From positions 789,717 through 853,716 of the forward strand of contig NZ_JAKUKE010000003.1 of the NCBI RefSeq assembly GCF_024197615.1: 64,000 bases of DNA, given 5' to 3'. Numbering within the stretch: the stretch's first letter is position 1; the number at the start of each line of letters is the position of its first letter. A program made the translations under genes and the position numbers. The notes below the pieces were generated by a model. That model did no database searches. It saw only the letters and a program-made list of their open reading frames with translations, and was not told the DNA's origin. Origin of the DNA: Desulfuromonas sp. KJ2020. Its GTDB lineage: Bacteria; Desulfobacterota; Desulfuromonadia; Desulfuromonadales; SZUA-540. This document shows positions 18,518-27,615 of this stretch, piece after piece.

Positions 18518-19276
18518 TTGCTTATCCTGATTACCAACGATGATGGAGTTCATTCCCCCGGGTTGAGCGCACTGGTCGATGCTCTGGCTAAACTGGGGCG
18601 GGTTGTCGTGGTCGCACCTGATCGGGAACGCAGTGCCGCTGGTCACTCTCTCACGCTACATTCCCCCCTCCGCGCAGATGAAATTCGAACTGACGTTATC
18701 GCTGTTGACGGAACACCTACAGACTGCGTCAACCTCGGGATCCACGGCCTTCTCTCCGAACGCCCCGCTCTTGTTGTTTCCGGCATAAACAAGGGAGGGA
18801 ACATGGGGGATGACATTACCTATTCAGGCACCGTTTCTGCGGCTATGGAGGCCACTCTGATGGGCGTTCCAGCCATGGCTGTTTCTTTGTCGGCCGATTC
18901 CTTTTCCTATGACGACTTTTACTTCTCTGGTCAGGCAGCCTACGCGTTGTCCCAAAAAATCTTCGATTACGGGTTGCCACCCGATACTTTCCTGAATGTC
19001 AACGTGCCCAAGGGCCGTCCTGCCGGTGCACGGATGACCCGGCAGGGGAAACGCCGATATGGGGATGTCGTGGTGGAAAACCTTGACCCGAGAGGGCGAA
19101 AATACTATTGGATTGGCGGCGGAGAGCTAGGATTTGAAAACGTCGAAGGGACCGATTTTCATGCGGTCCACGAAGGATATGTTTCTATAACGCCACTGCA
19201 TCTCGATATGACCAATTACACATCCTTCGCGGGTCTTTCGCGCTGGGATCTTGACGTTTTTGCCAAGCTTGCCTGA
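18518..19276 (+). CDS. surE: 5'/3'-nucleotidase SurE
   Basis: 252 residues. It starts with TTG giving MLILITNDDG, the SurE metal-binding Asp pair (D8, D9). Further family motifs are DRERSAAGHSLTLH and VVSGINKGGNMGDDITYSGTVSAAMEA. SurE is a stationary-phase survival phosphatase. The nearby ATG at 18508 is out of frame, so TTG is the likely start. First gene of surE-pcm-yqaA-nlpD-rpoS, the order also seen in enterobacteria. Confidence 0.95.
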   Translation: MLILITNDDGVHSPGLSALVDALAKLGRVVVVAPDRERSAAGHSLTLHSPLRADEIRTDVIAVDGTPTDCVNLGIHGLLSERPALVVSGINKGGNMGDDITYSGTVSAAMEATLMGVPAMAVSLSADSFSYDDFYFSGQAAYALSQKIFDYGLPPDTFLNVNVPKGRPAGARMTRQGKRRYGDVVVENLDPRGRKYYWIGGGELGFENVEGTDFHAVHEGYVSITPLHLDMTNYTSFAGLSRWDLDVFAKLA

Positions 19277-19310
19277 CCTCCCACGTGCATCCGACTTTTA
19301 AGAGATCTTC

Positions 19311-19964
19311 ATGATGGATTTTTCCATAGCCCGCCGACGCATGGTTGAGCAACTCGTCAAGGGAAAAGGCGTCAGCGATCCTTTGGTTCTGAACGCCATG
19401 CTCGCCGTTCCACGTCATTTATTTGTTGAAGAGGCGTTTCAAAGCCAGGCCTATAGTGATTTCTCTTTGCCTATCGGGGAAAAACAGACCATTTCTCAGC
19501 CCTATATTGTGGGCAAGATGACAGAATGCCTGCTTCTCAAGGGCGGAGAACGGGTCCTGGAAGTCGGAACGGGTTCCGGATATCAGGCTGCCGTGCTTTC
19601 CCAAATCGCCTCACGTGTCTACTCAGTGGAAAGACACCCTGCTCTGGCCCGCCGGGCACGAAAAGTTCTGGATCAGACCGGGTGCAACAATGTTCACATC
19701 AAAGTCACTGACGGAACCTTCGGGTGGGAGGAACAGGCGCCTTTCGACGCGATTATTGTTACCGCAGGTTCGCCCTCCGTACCGGAAAAATATCTCGATC
19801 AACTGACCTGCACAGGTCGTCTGGTCATTCCAGTCGGTGAGAAGGGGAGTCAGATTTTAAAACGGATTATCCGCAACGGGAGTCAGTTTTACGAAGAAAA
19901 CATCCTGGATTGTCGCTTCGTCCCCCTGGTCGGACAATACGGATGGTCGGAAAAGGATATCTGA
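19311..19964 (+). CDS. pcm: protein-L-isoaspartate O-methyltransferase
   Basis: 217 residues. SAM-binding motif I is [15 protein letters not shown] and the substrate motif is [13 protein letters not shown]. It repairs isoaspartyl residues in aged proteins. Adjacent to surE and upstream of the nlpD/rpoS genes, in line with a stationary-phase role. Two adjacent ATG codons are possible starts. Confidence 0.95.
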   Translation: MMDFSIARRRMVEQLVKGKGVSDPLVLNAMLAVPRHLFVEEAFQSQAYSDFSLPIGEKQTISQPYIVGKMTECLLLKGGERVLEVGTGSGYQAAVLSQIASRVYSVERHPALARRARKVLDQTGCNNVHIKVTDGTFGWEEQAPFDAIIVTAGSPSVPEKYLDQLTCTGRLVIPVGEKGSQILKRIIRNGSQFYEENILDCRFVPLVGQYGWSEKDI

Positions 19965-19965
19965 G

Positions 19966-20559
19966 GTGCACCTGGTAAGGAGACTTTACGATTGGGTTCT
20001 TCATTGGGCCTATACACCCTTTGGGGCACCTGCACTGTTTCTGCTGGCCTTCGCGGAATCCTCTTTTTTTCCCATTCCCCCCGATGTCCTTCTGCTGGCC
20101 CTCTGCATTTCCGTTCCAGCGAAATCCTTTCGCTTCGCCCTGATATGTTCGTTGGGCTCCGTTCTGGGGGGGATGGGCGGCTACGGCATCGGCATGGTCT
20201 TATGGGAAGGGGTTTCCGGGTATTTTTACGCCTACGTTCCCGGATTCACCCCGCAGGTATTTCATCAGGTCCAAAATCTTTTTTCTACCTATGATTTCTG
20301 GGCGATTTTTGCGGCAGGATTTACCCCCATTCCCTATAAAGTTTTCACTATCGGCGCTGGCGTATTTGATATTAACTTCCCGGTCTTCGTTTTGGCTTCA
20401 GCCGTTGGACGGAGTTTGCGGTTTTTCCTTGTCGCCTGGCTTATCTTCCGTTTCGGACCGGCGATGAGAGCTTTTATCGAGAAGTATTTCAATTTGCTGA
20501 CGATTGTCTTTGTGGTGCTCCTTGTCGGGGGCTTCATTGTTATCCGGCATCTTTTGTAG
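19966..20559 (+). CDS. YqaA-family (VTT/SNARE-associated) membrane protein
   Basis: 197 residues with a GTG start one base after the pcm stop. About five hydrophobic segments are visible (around 22-50, 57-80, 107-130, 137-160, 170-195). The pattern ALFLLAFAESSFFPIPPDVLLLAL and the FAAGFTPIPYKVFTIGAG loop belong to the DedA/VTT superfamily, YqaA branch. Members of the superfamily are linked to lipid transport, but this branch is poorly characterised. It sits inside the surE-rpoS cluster. Confidence 0.85.
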   Translation: MHLVRRLYDWVLHWAYTPFGAPALFLLAFAESSFFPIPPDVLLLALCISVPAKSFRFALICSLGSVLGGMGGYGIGMVLWEGVSGYFYAYVPGFTPQVFHQVQNLFSTYDFWAIFAAGFTPIPYKVFTIGAGVFDINFPVFVLASAVGRSLRFFLVAWLIFRFGPAMRAFIEKYFNLLTIVFVVLLVGGFIVIRHLL

Positions 20560-20671
20560 GCGAAGAGCTGGCTGCATAGCTTCGGGATTGACTGAACGGA
20601 TATCTTCAGGCACCTTTGTCACAGAAAAGGGGAGGCACAACAATCGATCGATCCATAGGAACGGGCTGCTT

Positions 20672-21427
20672 TTGCGTACTCTTATCTTCGTGGTTTTTCT
20701 AATATCCCTGGCAGGTTGCACGCCGACGACAGGTGTGTACCACCAGGTCGGGGAGGGCCAGACCCTCTACCGCATAAGCCGTGTCTATGGCGTCAACGAA
20801 CAGTATCTGGCCCGTGTCAATGGGATCAGTGATCCCAGTCGGCTTCAGGTTGGTCAGAAACTTTTTGTTCCGGGCGCAGTCCACCAGCGCAAGGTTCCCT
20901 CCACGGTCCATTCAAGTTCCCCCACACCGGCAATCCGATCCCCAAAACCCGTTCCGGTGCATACCCCGGCAAAGCCTTCTCCCTCAAAAACTGTTGCAGT
21001 GGCTCCAAACAAAAGTCGACCTCCCGCCGCGGCCACGATTCCCAAATCGATGCCGCAGACTCCCAGCAAGGGCCAGTTTATCTGGCCGGTAAAGGGTCGT
21101 GTTGTCAAAAAATTCGGTGGGGGAAACAAGGGGTTGGAAATTGCCGTGCCCCGAGGATCGGCCGTGGTTTCTTCCGGTGCGGGACGGGTCATCTATAGTG
21201 GCAACGGAATCCGCGGGTACGGAAATCTCATTATCGTCAAGCATGACAATTCATATTTTTCCGTTTATGGATTTAACGACAAAAATCTTGTTTCGGTCGA
21301 TTCTTTTGTGAGCAAGGGCGACAAGATTGCTCTTTCCGGCGTGCCTCCCGGCGGTGGGGAGCCCCGGATTCACTTTGAAATCAGGCAGGGCAAGGAGGCA
21401 GTCAATCCGAGTTTGTACTTGCCTTAA
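20672..21427 (+). CDS. nlpD: NlpD-like LysM/M23 lipoprotein, catalytically degenerate
   Basis: 251 residues from a TTG start. A short signal peptide ends in the lipobox LAGC (lipid-Cys16). A LysM domain follows (about 22-66), then a Pro/Ser/Lys-rich linker (about 70-130) and an M23-type domain (about 135-250). M23 zinc ligands are replaced: NKGLEI stands where HxxxD is expected and RIHFEI where HxH is expected. Like E. coli NlpD it probably activates an amidase rather than cutting peptidoglycan. The start is uncertain; an in-frame GTG at 20504 would overlap the preceding gene by 56 bases. Confidence 0.8.
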   Translation: MRTLIFVVFLISLAGCTPTTGVYHQVGEGQTLYRISRVYGVNEQYLARVNGISDPSRLQVGQKLFVPGAVHQRKVPSTVHSSSPTPAIRSPKPVPVHTPAKPSPSKTVAVAPNKSRPPAAATIPKSMPQTPSKGQFIWPVKGRVVKKFGGGNKGLEIAVPRGSAVVSSGAGRVIYSGNGIRGYGNLIIVKHDNSYFSVYGFNDKNLVSVDSFVSKGDKIALSGVPPGGGEPRIHFEIRQGKEAVNPSLYLP

Positions 21428-21490
21428 AGAGTCCAATCCCTTAGAATTCTAGCGCTGTTTACACGGTTTTTTTCATGAGAGGTTTCTGTA

Positions 21491-22438
21491 ATGGATGAAT
21501 TGCTGGCCGATTTTGATGATTCAGAGAACCACGAAGAAGGGGATGGAGAGGAGGCCGAAATTTCCCTGGAGGCCGAAGATGAGTCCAAGGAAGAGGCCGA
21601 AGCAGAAGAAGATGACAGCCATTCCGACGATGCTATCAAACTCTATCTGAAGGAAATTCAAAAAACGACCCTTTTGACGGCCCAGGACGAACGGGATCTG
21701 GCCAGACGCATATCCCAGGGGGATATGGCCGCCAGGGATCGCATGATCGAGTCCAATCTTCGTCTTGTTGTAAAAATCGCCAAGCGCTACATGAATCGCG
21801 GGCTGCCTTTTCTCGACTTGATCGAGGAGGGCAACATGGGGTTGATCAAAGCGGTTGAACGGTTCAAACTCAGCAAAGAATGCCGTTTTTCAACTTACGC
21901 TACCTGGTGGATTCGACAATCGATTGAAAGGGCCCTGGTCAATCAAAGCAGAACCATACGGTTGCCGGTTCATGTTTCGGACGACATCAACAAATTTATT
22001 AAAATAAGCCGTGAACTTCTGCAGAAGCTCAACCGGGATCCCAAGATCGATGAAATTGCTGAAGCCATGGGGGTTGAACCCCATTACATCAATCGGCTCA
22101 TGGTTCTGGTGAAAAAGACCTACTCTATCGAACATCCCATGGGGGAAAACAACGACTACAGCCTCATTGATACCATTGAGGACCCCACAGCTGCCGATCC
22201 GGCTGTACTCATCGAGGACCTGAACAAGTTCAATCGGGTTTCCGACTGGCTCGATACCTTGAGTGATAACGAACGGGACATTCTAACCTTGCGATTCGGC
22301 CTGGATGATCGTGAGCCACAAACCCTGGACACCATTGGAAAGCGTTTTGGGGTTACCCGCGAACGTATTCGGCAGATTGAGGCCAAAAGCCTGGAAAAGT
22401 TAAGAAAAATCATGGAAGAAAGCCAAGGCTCTTTGTAG
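21491..22438 (+). CDS. rpoS: RNA polymerase sigma factor RpoS
   Basis: 315 residues. A very acidic N-terminus (1-45) precedes sigma-70 regions 1.2 ([17 protein letters not shown]), 2 ([18 protein letters not shown]), 3 and 4 ([21 protein letters not shown]). The size, the absence of region 1.1, and position directly after surE-pcm-nlpD identify it as the general stress sigma factor rather than RpoD. RBS-like GAGAGG lies 10 bases upstream. Confidence 0.93.
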   Translation: MDELLADFDDSENHEEGDGEEAEISLEAEDESKEEAEAEEDDSHSDDAIKLYLKEIQKTTLLTAQDERDLARRISQGDMAARDRMIESNLRLVVKIAKRYMNRGLPFLDLIEEGNMGLIKAVERFKLSKECRFSTYATWWIRQSIERALVNQSRTIRLPVHVSDDINKFIKISRELLQKLNRDPKIDEIAEAMGVEPHYINRLMVLVKKTYSIEHPMGENNDYSLIDTIEDPTAADPAVLIEDLNKFNRVSDWLDTLSDNERDILTLRFGLDDREPQTLDTIGKRFGVTRERIRQIEAKSLEKLRKIMEESQGSL

Positions 22439-22490
22439 GAAGCCTGGATTCTGGTCGCGCGATATCTTTTTTTAAGAGGGAGCCTCTATT

Positions 22491-23006
22491 TTGGATGAGC
22501 TGAAGAATATTATCAGGGACATACAGGACTTTCCCAAGAAGGGCATTGTGTTCAAGGACATCACAACTCTTCTTTCTGACGGACGAAGCTTTCACCGCAT
22601 GGTGGATCTTATCGCTCATCGATACATCGGTCAGCGCATCGATAAGGTCGTCGGCGTCGAAGCTCGGGGCTTTGTGCTGGGATCCGCCCTGGCCTACAAA
22701 CTCGGCGCCGGGGTTACTCTGGTCCGCAAGCCCGGCAAGCTTCCCTACAAGACCCGTGGCAAGACCTATCAACTCGAATATGGATCCGATACGCTGGAGA
22801 TCCACGAAGACGCTTTCAAGGAAGGTGACCGAGTGATTATTGCCGACGATCTGCTCGCTACGGGCGGAACCATGGTGGCCGTTTATGACCTTGTAACCGA
22901 ATTGGGAGCCGAGGTGGTAGAATGCGCCTTCATGGCCGAGCTGGCCTTCCTGCAGGGGCGCAAGAAATTGCCGGAGGATAAGGTTTTCAGCCTCCTGACC
23001 TTTTAG
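22491..23006 (+). CDS. apt: adenine phosphoribosyltransferase
   Basis: 171 residues from a TTG start. Family features are [32 protein letters not shown] and the PRPP-binding motif [14 protein letters not shown]. It salvages adenine to AMP. The nearby ATG (22495) is out of frame. It lies 52 bases after rpoS and is followed by tRNA-Arg. Confidence 0.95.
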   Translation: MDELKNIIRDIQDFPKKGIVFKDITTLLSDGRSFHRMVDLIAHRYIGQRIDKVVGVEARGFVLGSALAYKLGAGVTLVRKPGKLPYKTRGKTYQLEYGSDTLEIHEDAFKEGDRVIIADDLLATGGTMVAVYDLVTELGAEVVECAFMAELAFLQGRKKLPEDKVFSLLTF

Positions 23007-23016
23007 GAAAAAACCC

Positions 23017-23045
23017 TTGTCATCCCTTTTTCCCTGAAGTATAAA
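23017..23045 (+). promoter_or_regulatory. promoter for tRNA-Arg
   Basis: TTGTCA at 23017-23022, 17-base spacer, TATAAA at 23040-23045; the tRNA begins 19 bases downstream. Confidence 0.75.
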
Positions 23046-23063
23046 TAGGCCCTTTAAATATCG

Positions 23064-23140
23064 GGCCCCGTAGCTCAGCAGGATAGAGCAACCGCCTCCT
23101 AAGCGGTAGGTCGTGCGTTCGAATCGCGCCGGGGCCGCCA
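23064..23140 (+). tRNA. tRNA-Arg (CCT)
   Basis: 77 bases with encoded CCA. The acceptor stem is GGCCCCG / CGGGGCC with discriminator G. The anticodon stem is ACCGC/GCGGT with loop CTCCTAA (anticodon CCT, reads AGG). T-loop TTCGAAT. Confidence 0.95.
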
Positions 23141-23145
23141 TTCAG

Positions 23146-23175
23146 AAGACCTGCCGGATAAGGCGGGTCTTTTTT
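23146..23175 (+). terminator. terminator after tRNA-Arg
   Basis: 10-bp stem AAGACCTGCC / GGCGGGTCTT (one G-U pair), loop GGATAA, then a T run. Confidence 0.88.
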
Positions 23176-23201
23176 CTTATAGCGGATCGTGTGGAGGAAG
23201 A

Positions 23202-23888
23202 GTGCTGCTGAAGGGGACTCTCGTCAATGTTGTTGCGATCATCGTCGGGTGCGTTATCGGACGCAGTCTCGGCCATTTGCTGTCAGACAGGGTGCGCAAC
23301 ACGCTGATGTGCGCTCTGGGGTTGGCCGTTTTGTTGATCGGGCTTCAACTGGCCCTGCAGAGCCAGCAACCCATGATCCCTATCGGCAGTCTTATCCTCG
23401 GCGGTTTAGTCGGGGAACTGGTTCGATTGGAACACCGACTGGAGCTTTTCGGTGAATATCTGCAGAAACGCTTTTCGGGTTCAGGCAAAATTGCCGAAGG
23501 TTTTGTTACCGCGAGTCTGTTGTATTGTGTCGGTGCCATGGCTATCATGGGGGCAATCCAGGATGGCTTTGGAGAAAAACCATCGATTCTTTACGCCAAG
23601 GCAGCCCTTGATGGGATCGCTTCGGTTGCCCTGACTTCAACTTTGGGAATCGGCGTTGTTTTTTCGATAATCCCACTTTTTGTCTATCAGGGTGGGCTTA
23701 CCCTGTTGGCCGGCCTGGCCAAAACCGTGCTGACCAATCCTGTCATGACTGAAATGAACTCAGTCGGCGGCCTGCTTATCGTTGCTATTTCATTTGACCT
23801 CCTTGGCATCAGGCGACTCCCGGTCGGCAACATGCTGCCATCCATTTTTGTGGCCATCGCACTTATGTGGGCATTCGGACTCGCCTGA
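23202..23888 (+). CDS. DUF554-family membrane protein
   Basis: 228 residues from a GTG start behind GGAGGAAGA. Six or seven hydrophobic segments occur, beginning with GTLVNVVAIIVGCVIGRSLG. The conserved GSLILGGLVGELVRLEHRLE and FVTASLLYCVGAMAIMGAI segments match DUF554 (YdfK/YqgA type). Function is not established for the family; a transport role is only a guess. It stands alone between a tRNA terminator and a 270-base gap. Confidence 0.85.
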   Translation: MLLKGTLVNVVAIIVGCVIGRSLGHLLSDRVRNTLMCALGLAVLLIGLQLALQSQQPMIPIGSLILGGLVGELVRLEHRLELFGEYLQKRFSGSGKIAEGFVTASLLYCVGAMAIMGAIQDGFGEKPSILYAKAALDGIASVALTSTLGIGVVFSIIPLFVYQGGLTLLAGLAKTVLTNPVMTEMNSVGGLLIVAISFDLLGIRRLPVGNMLPSIFVAIALMWAFGLA

Positions 23889-23901
23889 ACAGGCTTTTTT
23901 G
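23883..23901 (+). terminator. weak terminator at the DUF554 stop
   Basis: Short palindrome GCCTGAACAGGC overlapping the TGA stop, followed by TTTTTTG. The stem is only about 4-5 bp, so efficiency is doubtful. The bases from here to 24161 hold no gene I can support. Confidence 0.4.
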
Positions 23902-24161
23902 AGCCCTCGCGAAAATACTGACGACTGTGCCAAAAAAACGTCAGCAGGGTGACCCGCCAACCGCAAATAACCAATTCCCTGAATTCTGTGAAAAAAAGAT
24001 AATTTGGGCCTGCCGCTACGTAATTATAATGACTTGTCCCTTCTGATCGGTTCGGTCTCAGATGATTTTCTCCAGGGGTGGAGATATTGGTGCGGGTTTT
24101 GCTAAAGTTGTGGGGGCAGGTAGCCTTCAAGGATTTATTAGATCAGGAGAACTGGTAGGAC

Positions 24162-24737
24162 ATGATGCACCACAAAAATGAAAAATGGTCTTATCTGTCA
24201 CGGCGTCACTTCTTGACGATGGGTGCTCTTTCTCTGGTGTCTTTAGGGCTTCCAGGTCAGGCCCTGGCGCAACTGCAGAAGTTTACGGCCACCGAAAAAA
24301 CGATCTCCTTGCACAACATTCACACGGGGGAAAGGCTTAACAAAGCTGTCTTCTGGGCGAACGGTGAATACGTTCCGGAAACTCTCTCTGATATCGATTA
24401 TCTTCTTCGAGATTATCGAAACGGCGAGGTTAAGAGTATTGATATCCAGTTGCTCGATATGTTGCATGAGGTACGCCAGAAAGTGGGGGCTTTTCGTCCC
24501 TATCAGGTGATATCCGGTTATCGCTCACCTGAGACCAATGAATTTCTGGCCCGTAACACTTCAGGGGTTGCCAGCAAGAGCCTTCATCTTCAGGGGCAGG
24601 CCATTGATATCCGGCTTCCCGGCATCGACCTTCAGAATCTTCGTAATGCGGCTCTTTCTCTCCGGTCGGGTGGCGTCGGCTATTACCCCAAGTCACAGTT
24701 TGTTCATATGGACACGGGAACCCCGCGATCCTGGTAA
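24162..24737 (+). CDS. Tat-exported DUF882 / M15-like peptidase (YcbK/MepK type)
   Basis: 191 residues. A twin-arginine signal (SRRHFLTMGALSLVSLGLPGQALA) directs it to the periplasm. The rest resembles the DUF882 branch of M15 peptidases: YQVISGYRSPETN, then SLHLQGQAIDIR supplying His and Asp ligands, and FVHMDTG with the last zinc His. E. coli MepK of this family cleaves peptidoglycan cross-links. ATG codons at 24162 and 24165 are both possible. It converges with glgP across a 24-base gap. Confidence 0.88.
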   Translation: MMHHKNEKWSYLSRRHFLTMGALSLVSLGLPGQALAQLQKFTATEKTISLHNIHTGERLNKAVFWANGEYVPETLSDIDYLLRDYRNGEVKSIDIQLLDMLHEVRQKVGAFRPYQVISGYRSPETNEFLARNTSGVASKSLHLQGQAIDIRLPGIDLQNLRNAALSLRSGGVGYYPKSQFVHMDTGTPRSW

Positions 24738-24761
24738 CGCCATTTCTCTCGTCCGAAATTT

Positions 24762-26474
24762 TTAACGGATATAAGCTTCGGTCACGTAGCGTCGCATCAT
24801 GACATGCGTATTGAAATAATACGCATTTTTGCCGATAGCGTTTTTCATCACACGGATCCATGCCTCACGGTCATTGTAAAACATGGGCATGATGATGTGT
24901 TCCAGCTTGTCATACAGGTCGTTGGCATCCTCTTCGGAATGATTCTCCTGACTGGGGTTTTTCTCTGGAGGCGGGCCAATGGACCACCCTGTAACCCCCT
25001 CGATGTGCCCCTCGATCCACCAGCCATCCAAAACACTGAAATTTGGTACGCCATTTAGAGCCGCCTTCATGCCGCTGGTCCCGGAAGCTTCCAAGGGGCG
25101 GATGGGATTGTTGAGCCATAGATCCACCCCGGGCAACAGGCGATAGGCCACGTCCATATTGTAGTTTTCCAGGTAGGCTATTTTTATTTTCGGATAGAGT
25201 GATTTTATCTGGCCGATAATTTTCTGAATAAGCTGCTTGCCTGGAACGTCTTTTGGATGAGCTTTGCCGCCAAACACCAGCTGCAGTTTACCGGCTCCCA
25301 TGCGGATGAGCCGTTCTATATCGCTAAAGATCAGATCGCCTCTTTTATAGGTGGCGAATCGTCTCGCAAAGCCTACGGTAAGAACCTCCGGATCCATTTC
25401 GATTCCTGTGGTCTCCTGAATGTACTGAAAAAGATAGGCCTTGGCCCCGCAGTGGGCGTCCCAGATCTCCTCGTCCGGAATATTGTCAACCCGGACGAGA
25501 AGTTCGGGCTCATGCGCCCAGCTCGGAATATACTTATCAAAAAGCGTTACGAAGTAGGGGGACGCCCAGGTGAAGGGGTGGACGCCGTTGGTGATGGCGT
25601 GAATTTCAAAACCGGGAAAGAGTGATTTGGAAACCTCTCCATGTCTCTTCGCGACCCCGTTGACATAACGGCTGAGATTGAGAGCCAGCATGGTCATATT
25701 CAACTCACTCTTGCCGGCGAGCTCTTTGAGAAGCGCAAGCGGTACAGGTTCGCCCATAACTTTCTGGACCAGGTCGTAGGGGAATTTGTCATGGCCTGCC
25801 TCAACAGGTGTATGGGTTGTGAAAACACAATGCTCAAGAACGTGCTGCGTATCCCAGGCCGCCCGTTCATCCCAGGTGTTCTCGATAGGGCGTCTGGCGC
25901 GACTCAAAAGATCAAGGGTCAGAAGACTGGCATGGCCTTCATTCATGTGGTATTTGCGAATAGAGAAGCCCAAGGCATCAAGGATCCTGGCCCCGCCAAT
26001 CCCTAAAACAATTTCCTGTTTTAAGCGATAGGACAGGTCGCCTCCATAAAGATGGTCGGTAATGTGTCTATCCTGCTCGACATTGCCGGGGATGTCCGTG
26101 TCGAGAAAAAGTACCGGGATCTCGCCGCCCGTGGGACTTTTAACCCGGTAGAGCCAGGCCTGAACCTTGACATCACGCTCTTCAACCGTGACCAGGATTT
26201 TGGTGGGAAGAAGTTCCATGAATGATTCGGGCTTCCAGTCTACGGGAAGTTCCTTCTGCCACCCCTCCTCGTCAATCACCTGTCGAAAATACCCCTTGCG
26301 ACTTGCCAAAGTGACCGCCACCATGGGTAATTTAAGGTCTGCCGCGCTTTTGATGGTGTCGCCAGCGAGAATTCCCAAGCCGCCGCTATAAGTGGGAATG
26401 TCGGCGGAAAGACCTATTTCCATCGAAAAGTAAGCGATTCGCGACTCTCTTGTATAATTTTTCCAGTTTGTCAT
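24762..26474 (-). CDS. glgP: alpha-glucan phosphorylase (short GT35 type)
   Basis: 570 residues, shorter than the roughly 800-residue E. coli GlgP/MalP and typical of the compact alpha-glucan phosphorylase subfamily. It shows IAYFSMEIGLSADIPTYSGGLGILAGD at the N-terminus, YHMNEGHA, TTHTPVEAGHDKF, and the PLP lysine in EASGTSGMKAALNG. It releases glucose 1-phosphate from storage glucan. It stands alone, with no glycogen synthesis genes nearby. A GGGGGGATA sequence precedes the ATG. Confidence 0.94.
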   Translation of the reverse strand: MTNWKNYTRESRIAYFSMEIGLSADIPTYSGGLGILAGDTIKSAADLKLPMVAVTLASRKGYFRQVIDEEGWQKELPVDWKPESFMELLPTKILVTVEERDVKVQAWLYRVKSPTGGEIPVLFLDTDIPGNVEQDRHITDHLYGGDLSYRLKQEIVLGIGGARILDALGFSIRKYHMNEGHASLLTLDLLSRARRPIENTWDERAAWDTQHVLEHCVFTTHTPVEAGHDKFPYDLVQKVMGEPVPLALLKELAGKSELNMTMLALNLSRYVNGVAKRHGEVSKSLFPGFEIHAITNGVHPFTWASPYFVTLFDKYIPSWAHEPELLVRVDNIPDEEIWDAHCGAKAYLFQYIQETTGIEMDPEVLTVGFARRFATYKRGDLIFSDIERLIRMGAGKLQLVFGGKAHPKDVPGKQLIQKIIGQIKSLYPKIKIAYLENYNMDVAYRLLPGVDLWLNNPIRPLEASGTSGMKAALNGVPNFSVLDGWWIEGHIEGVTGWSIGPPPEKNPSQENHSEEDANDLYDKLEHIIMPMFYNDREAWIRVMKNAIGKNAYYFNTHVMMRRYVTEAYIR

Positions 26475-26775
26475 TATCCCCCCGGTTTGTTGGTGCCGTT
26501 ACGAGTTTTTCAGTATACCATGTCAGAAGTTCTATGGTTGTCCCATGCTGAAGAACAGCACAGTTTTTTGGCAGCCAGGCACTCCGTGCTGATTGCCGTG
26601 GAATATTCTTAAAAAGCTGTTGGATTTTCTACAACGTAGCTTGCCCGGTTAATAGACCCTTTTTGTAACTGTCCGAAATTGAATATATTTTTTAATGGCA
26701 TGAATAATGTTAAGCGTATTGGGTAAGTACTTCTTATTCCCGCTCCAAAGCGAGCACTAAACCATGGAGGATTCA
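26475..26775. other. divergent intergenic region, glgP / secreted protein gene
   Basis: About 300 bases without a gene. It must hold promoters for glgP (-) and the gene at 26776 (+). A TATACT hexamer on the minus strand (26515-26520 region) could be the glgP -10. For the plus strand, TTGTAA and TATTTT about 17 bases apart lie near 26660-26690. Neither is strong. No repeats seen. Confidence 0.4.
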
Positions 26776-27234
26776 ATGAAGGTATTTCTGTTTCTCTTCG
26801 CTGCCGTTCTGTTGTCACCTGTCTTTGCTACTGCTGCTTCCGATATTGATCACAGTAAAATGAATCATGCCGGCATGGAAGCCGCCGGTCAGATGGTTGA
26901 CCTGGGTTCGGTAACGGAAAGCGGCGTAGAGGCCTTGGCTGAGATGAAGGATATCTCCAAAGCAATGGCTCAGATGGGTATGGATGCGACCCATCATTTT
27001 ATGGTCATGTTTGTGGATACCCAGAATTTTGAACCGATCGAAGAGGGTGTTGTTGCTTTGAAAATCACCTCACCGTCAGGCGGGACGTCCGACGCTATCA
27101 AGCTTATGGGGATGCATGGCGGCTATGGTTCTGATATTGCCCTGAAGGAGAAGGGAATGTATAAGTTTCAGGTGGGAACCAAGTTGGCCGACGGCCAGAA
27201 ACGTCAGTTCGAGTTTGAATTCCACAACCACTGA
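26776..27234 (+). CDS. secreted Met/His-rich protein, possible metal binder
   Basis: 152 residues from the ATG at 26776, which follows GGAGG by 6 bases; an in-frame ATG at 26764 lies upstream of that site. A signal peptide (MKVFLFLFAAVLLSPVFATAA) predicts export. The mature start DIDHSKMNHAGMEAAGQM is rich in Met and His. The C-terminal half (about 80-152) looks like a small beta-sandwich (VVALKITSPSGG, GMHGGYGSDIALKEKGMYKFQV), reminiscent of YtkA/FixH-like domains. Copper handling is a reasonable guess but unproven. Monocistronic, with a strong terminator. Confidence 0.75.
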   Translation: MKVFLFLFAAVLLSPVFATAASDIDHSKMNHAGMEAAGQMVDLGSVTESGVEALAEMKDISKAMAQMGMDATHHFMVMFVDTQNFEPIEEGVVALKITSPSGGTSDAIKLMGMHGGYGSDIALKEKGMYKFQVGTKLADGQKRQFEFEFHNH

Positions 27235-27241
27235 TCCTGAT

Positions 27242-27285
27242 AAAGTCGGCCCCAAAATGTCTGTATTTTGGGGCCGACTTTCTTC
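27242..27285. terminator. terminator after the Met/His-rich gene
   Basis: 17-bp perfect stem (AAAGTCGGCCCCAAAAT with complement), 6-base loop GTCTGT, T-rich tail. Confidence 0.93.
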
Positions 27286-27615
27286 CTGCCTACTCATTCT
27301 TTGCATTTCTGCAAAAATAAAAAAGTGTTTTCTATAAATTGCAAGAGAATCAAAAGAGCTTGTAAGTCCTTGTTTTTAATATGGCTAATCGAGCTTAGTC
27401 GCTGCACCTATCCGAGAGTCTGGCGTCATCAACTTTTGCTTTTTTGCGAAAAACAGCGCAAGATATTCAATCTGGTGTGATATTCCACCCCTGTAAGTAC
27501 CTGAACTCAAACAAAAAAACAATAAAAATTAAATAGTAGAACAATGGTATACTCCTTGCTCATGGTTTGTTTGTCACAAGGTTTTTAATCTTTGAACCAT
27601 AAAGAAAGGATTGCC
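27286..27615. other. AT-rich gap with small palindromes
   Basis: About 330 bases without a convincing gene, clearly more AT-rich than the surroundings. It contains TTTGCA-TTTC-TGCAAA at 27300-27315, a weak TTTTTGCGAAAAA element near 27441, and TATACT at 27548-27553, a likely -10 for the gene at 27616. An open frame at 27268-27480 lacks a Shine-Dalgarno and begins inside the terminator, so I do not call it. Confidence 0.45.

Noticed and set aside
27268-27480. 70-codon plus-strand frame
   Set aside because: It starts inside a terminator and has no Shine-Dalgarno; composition is that of non-coding AT-rich DNA.
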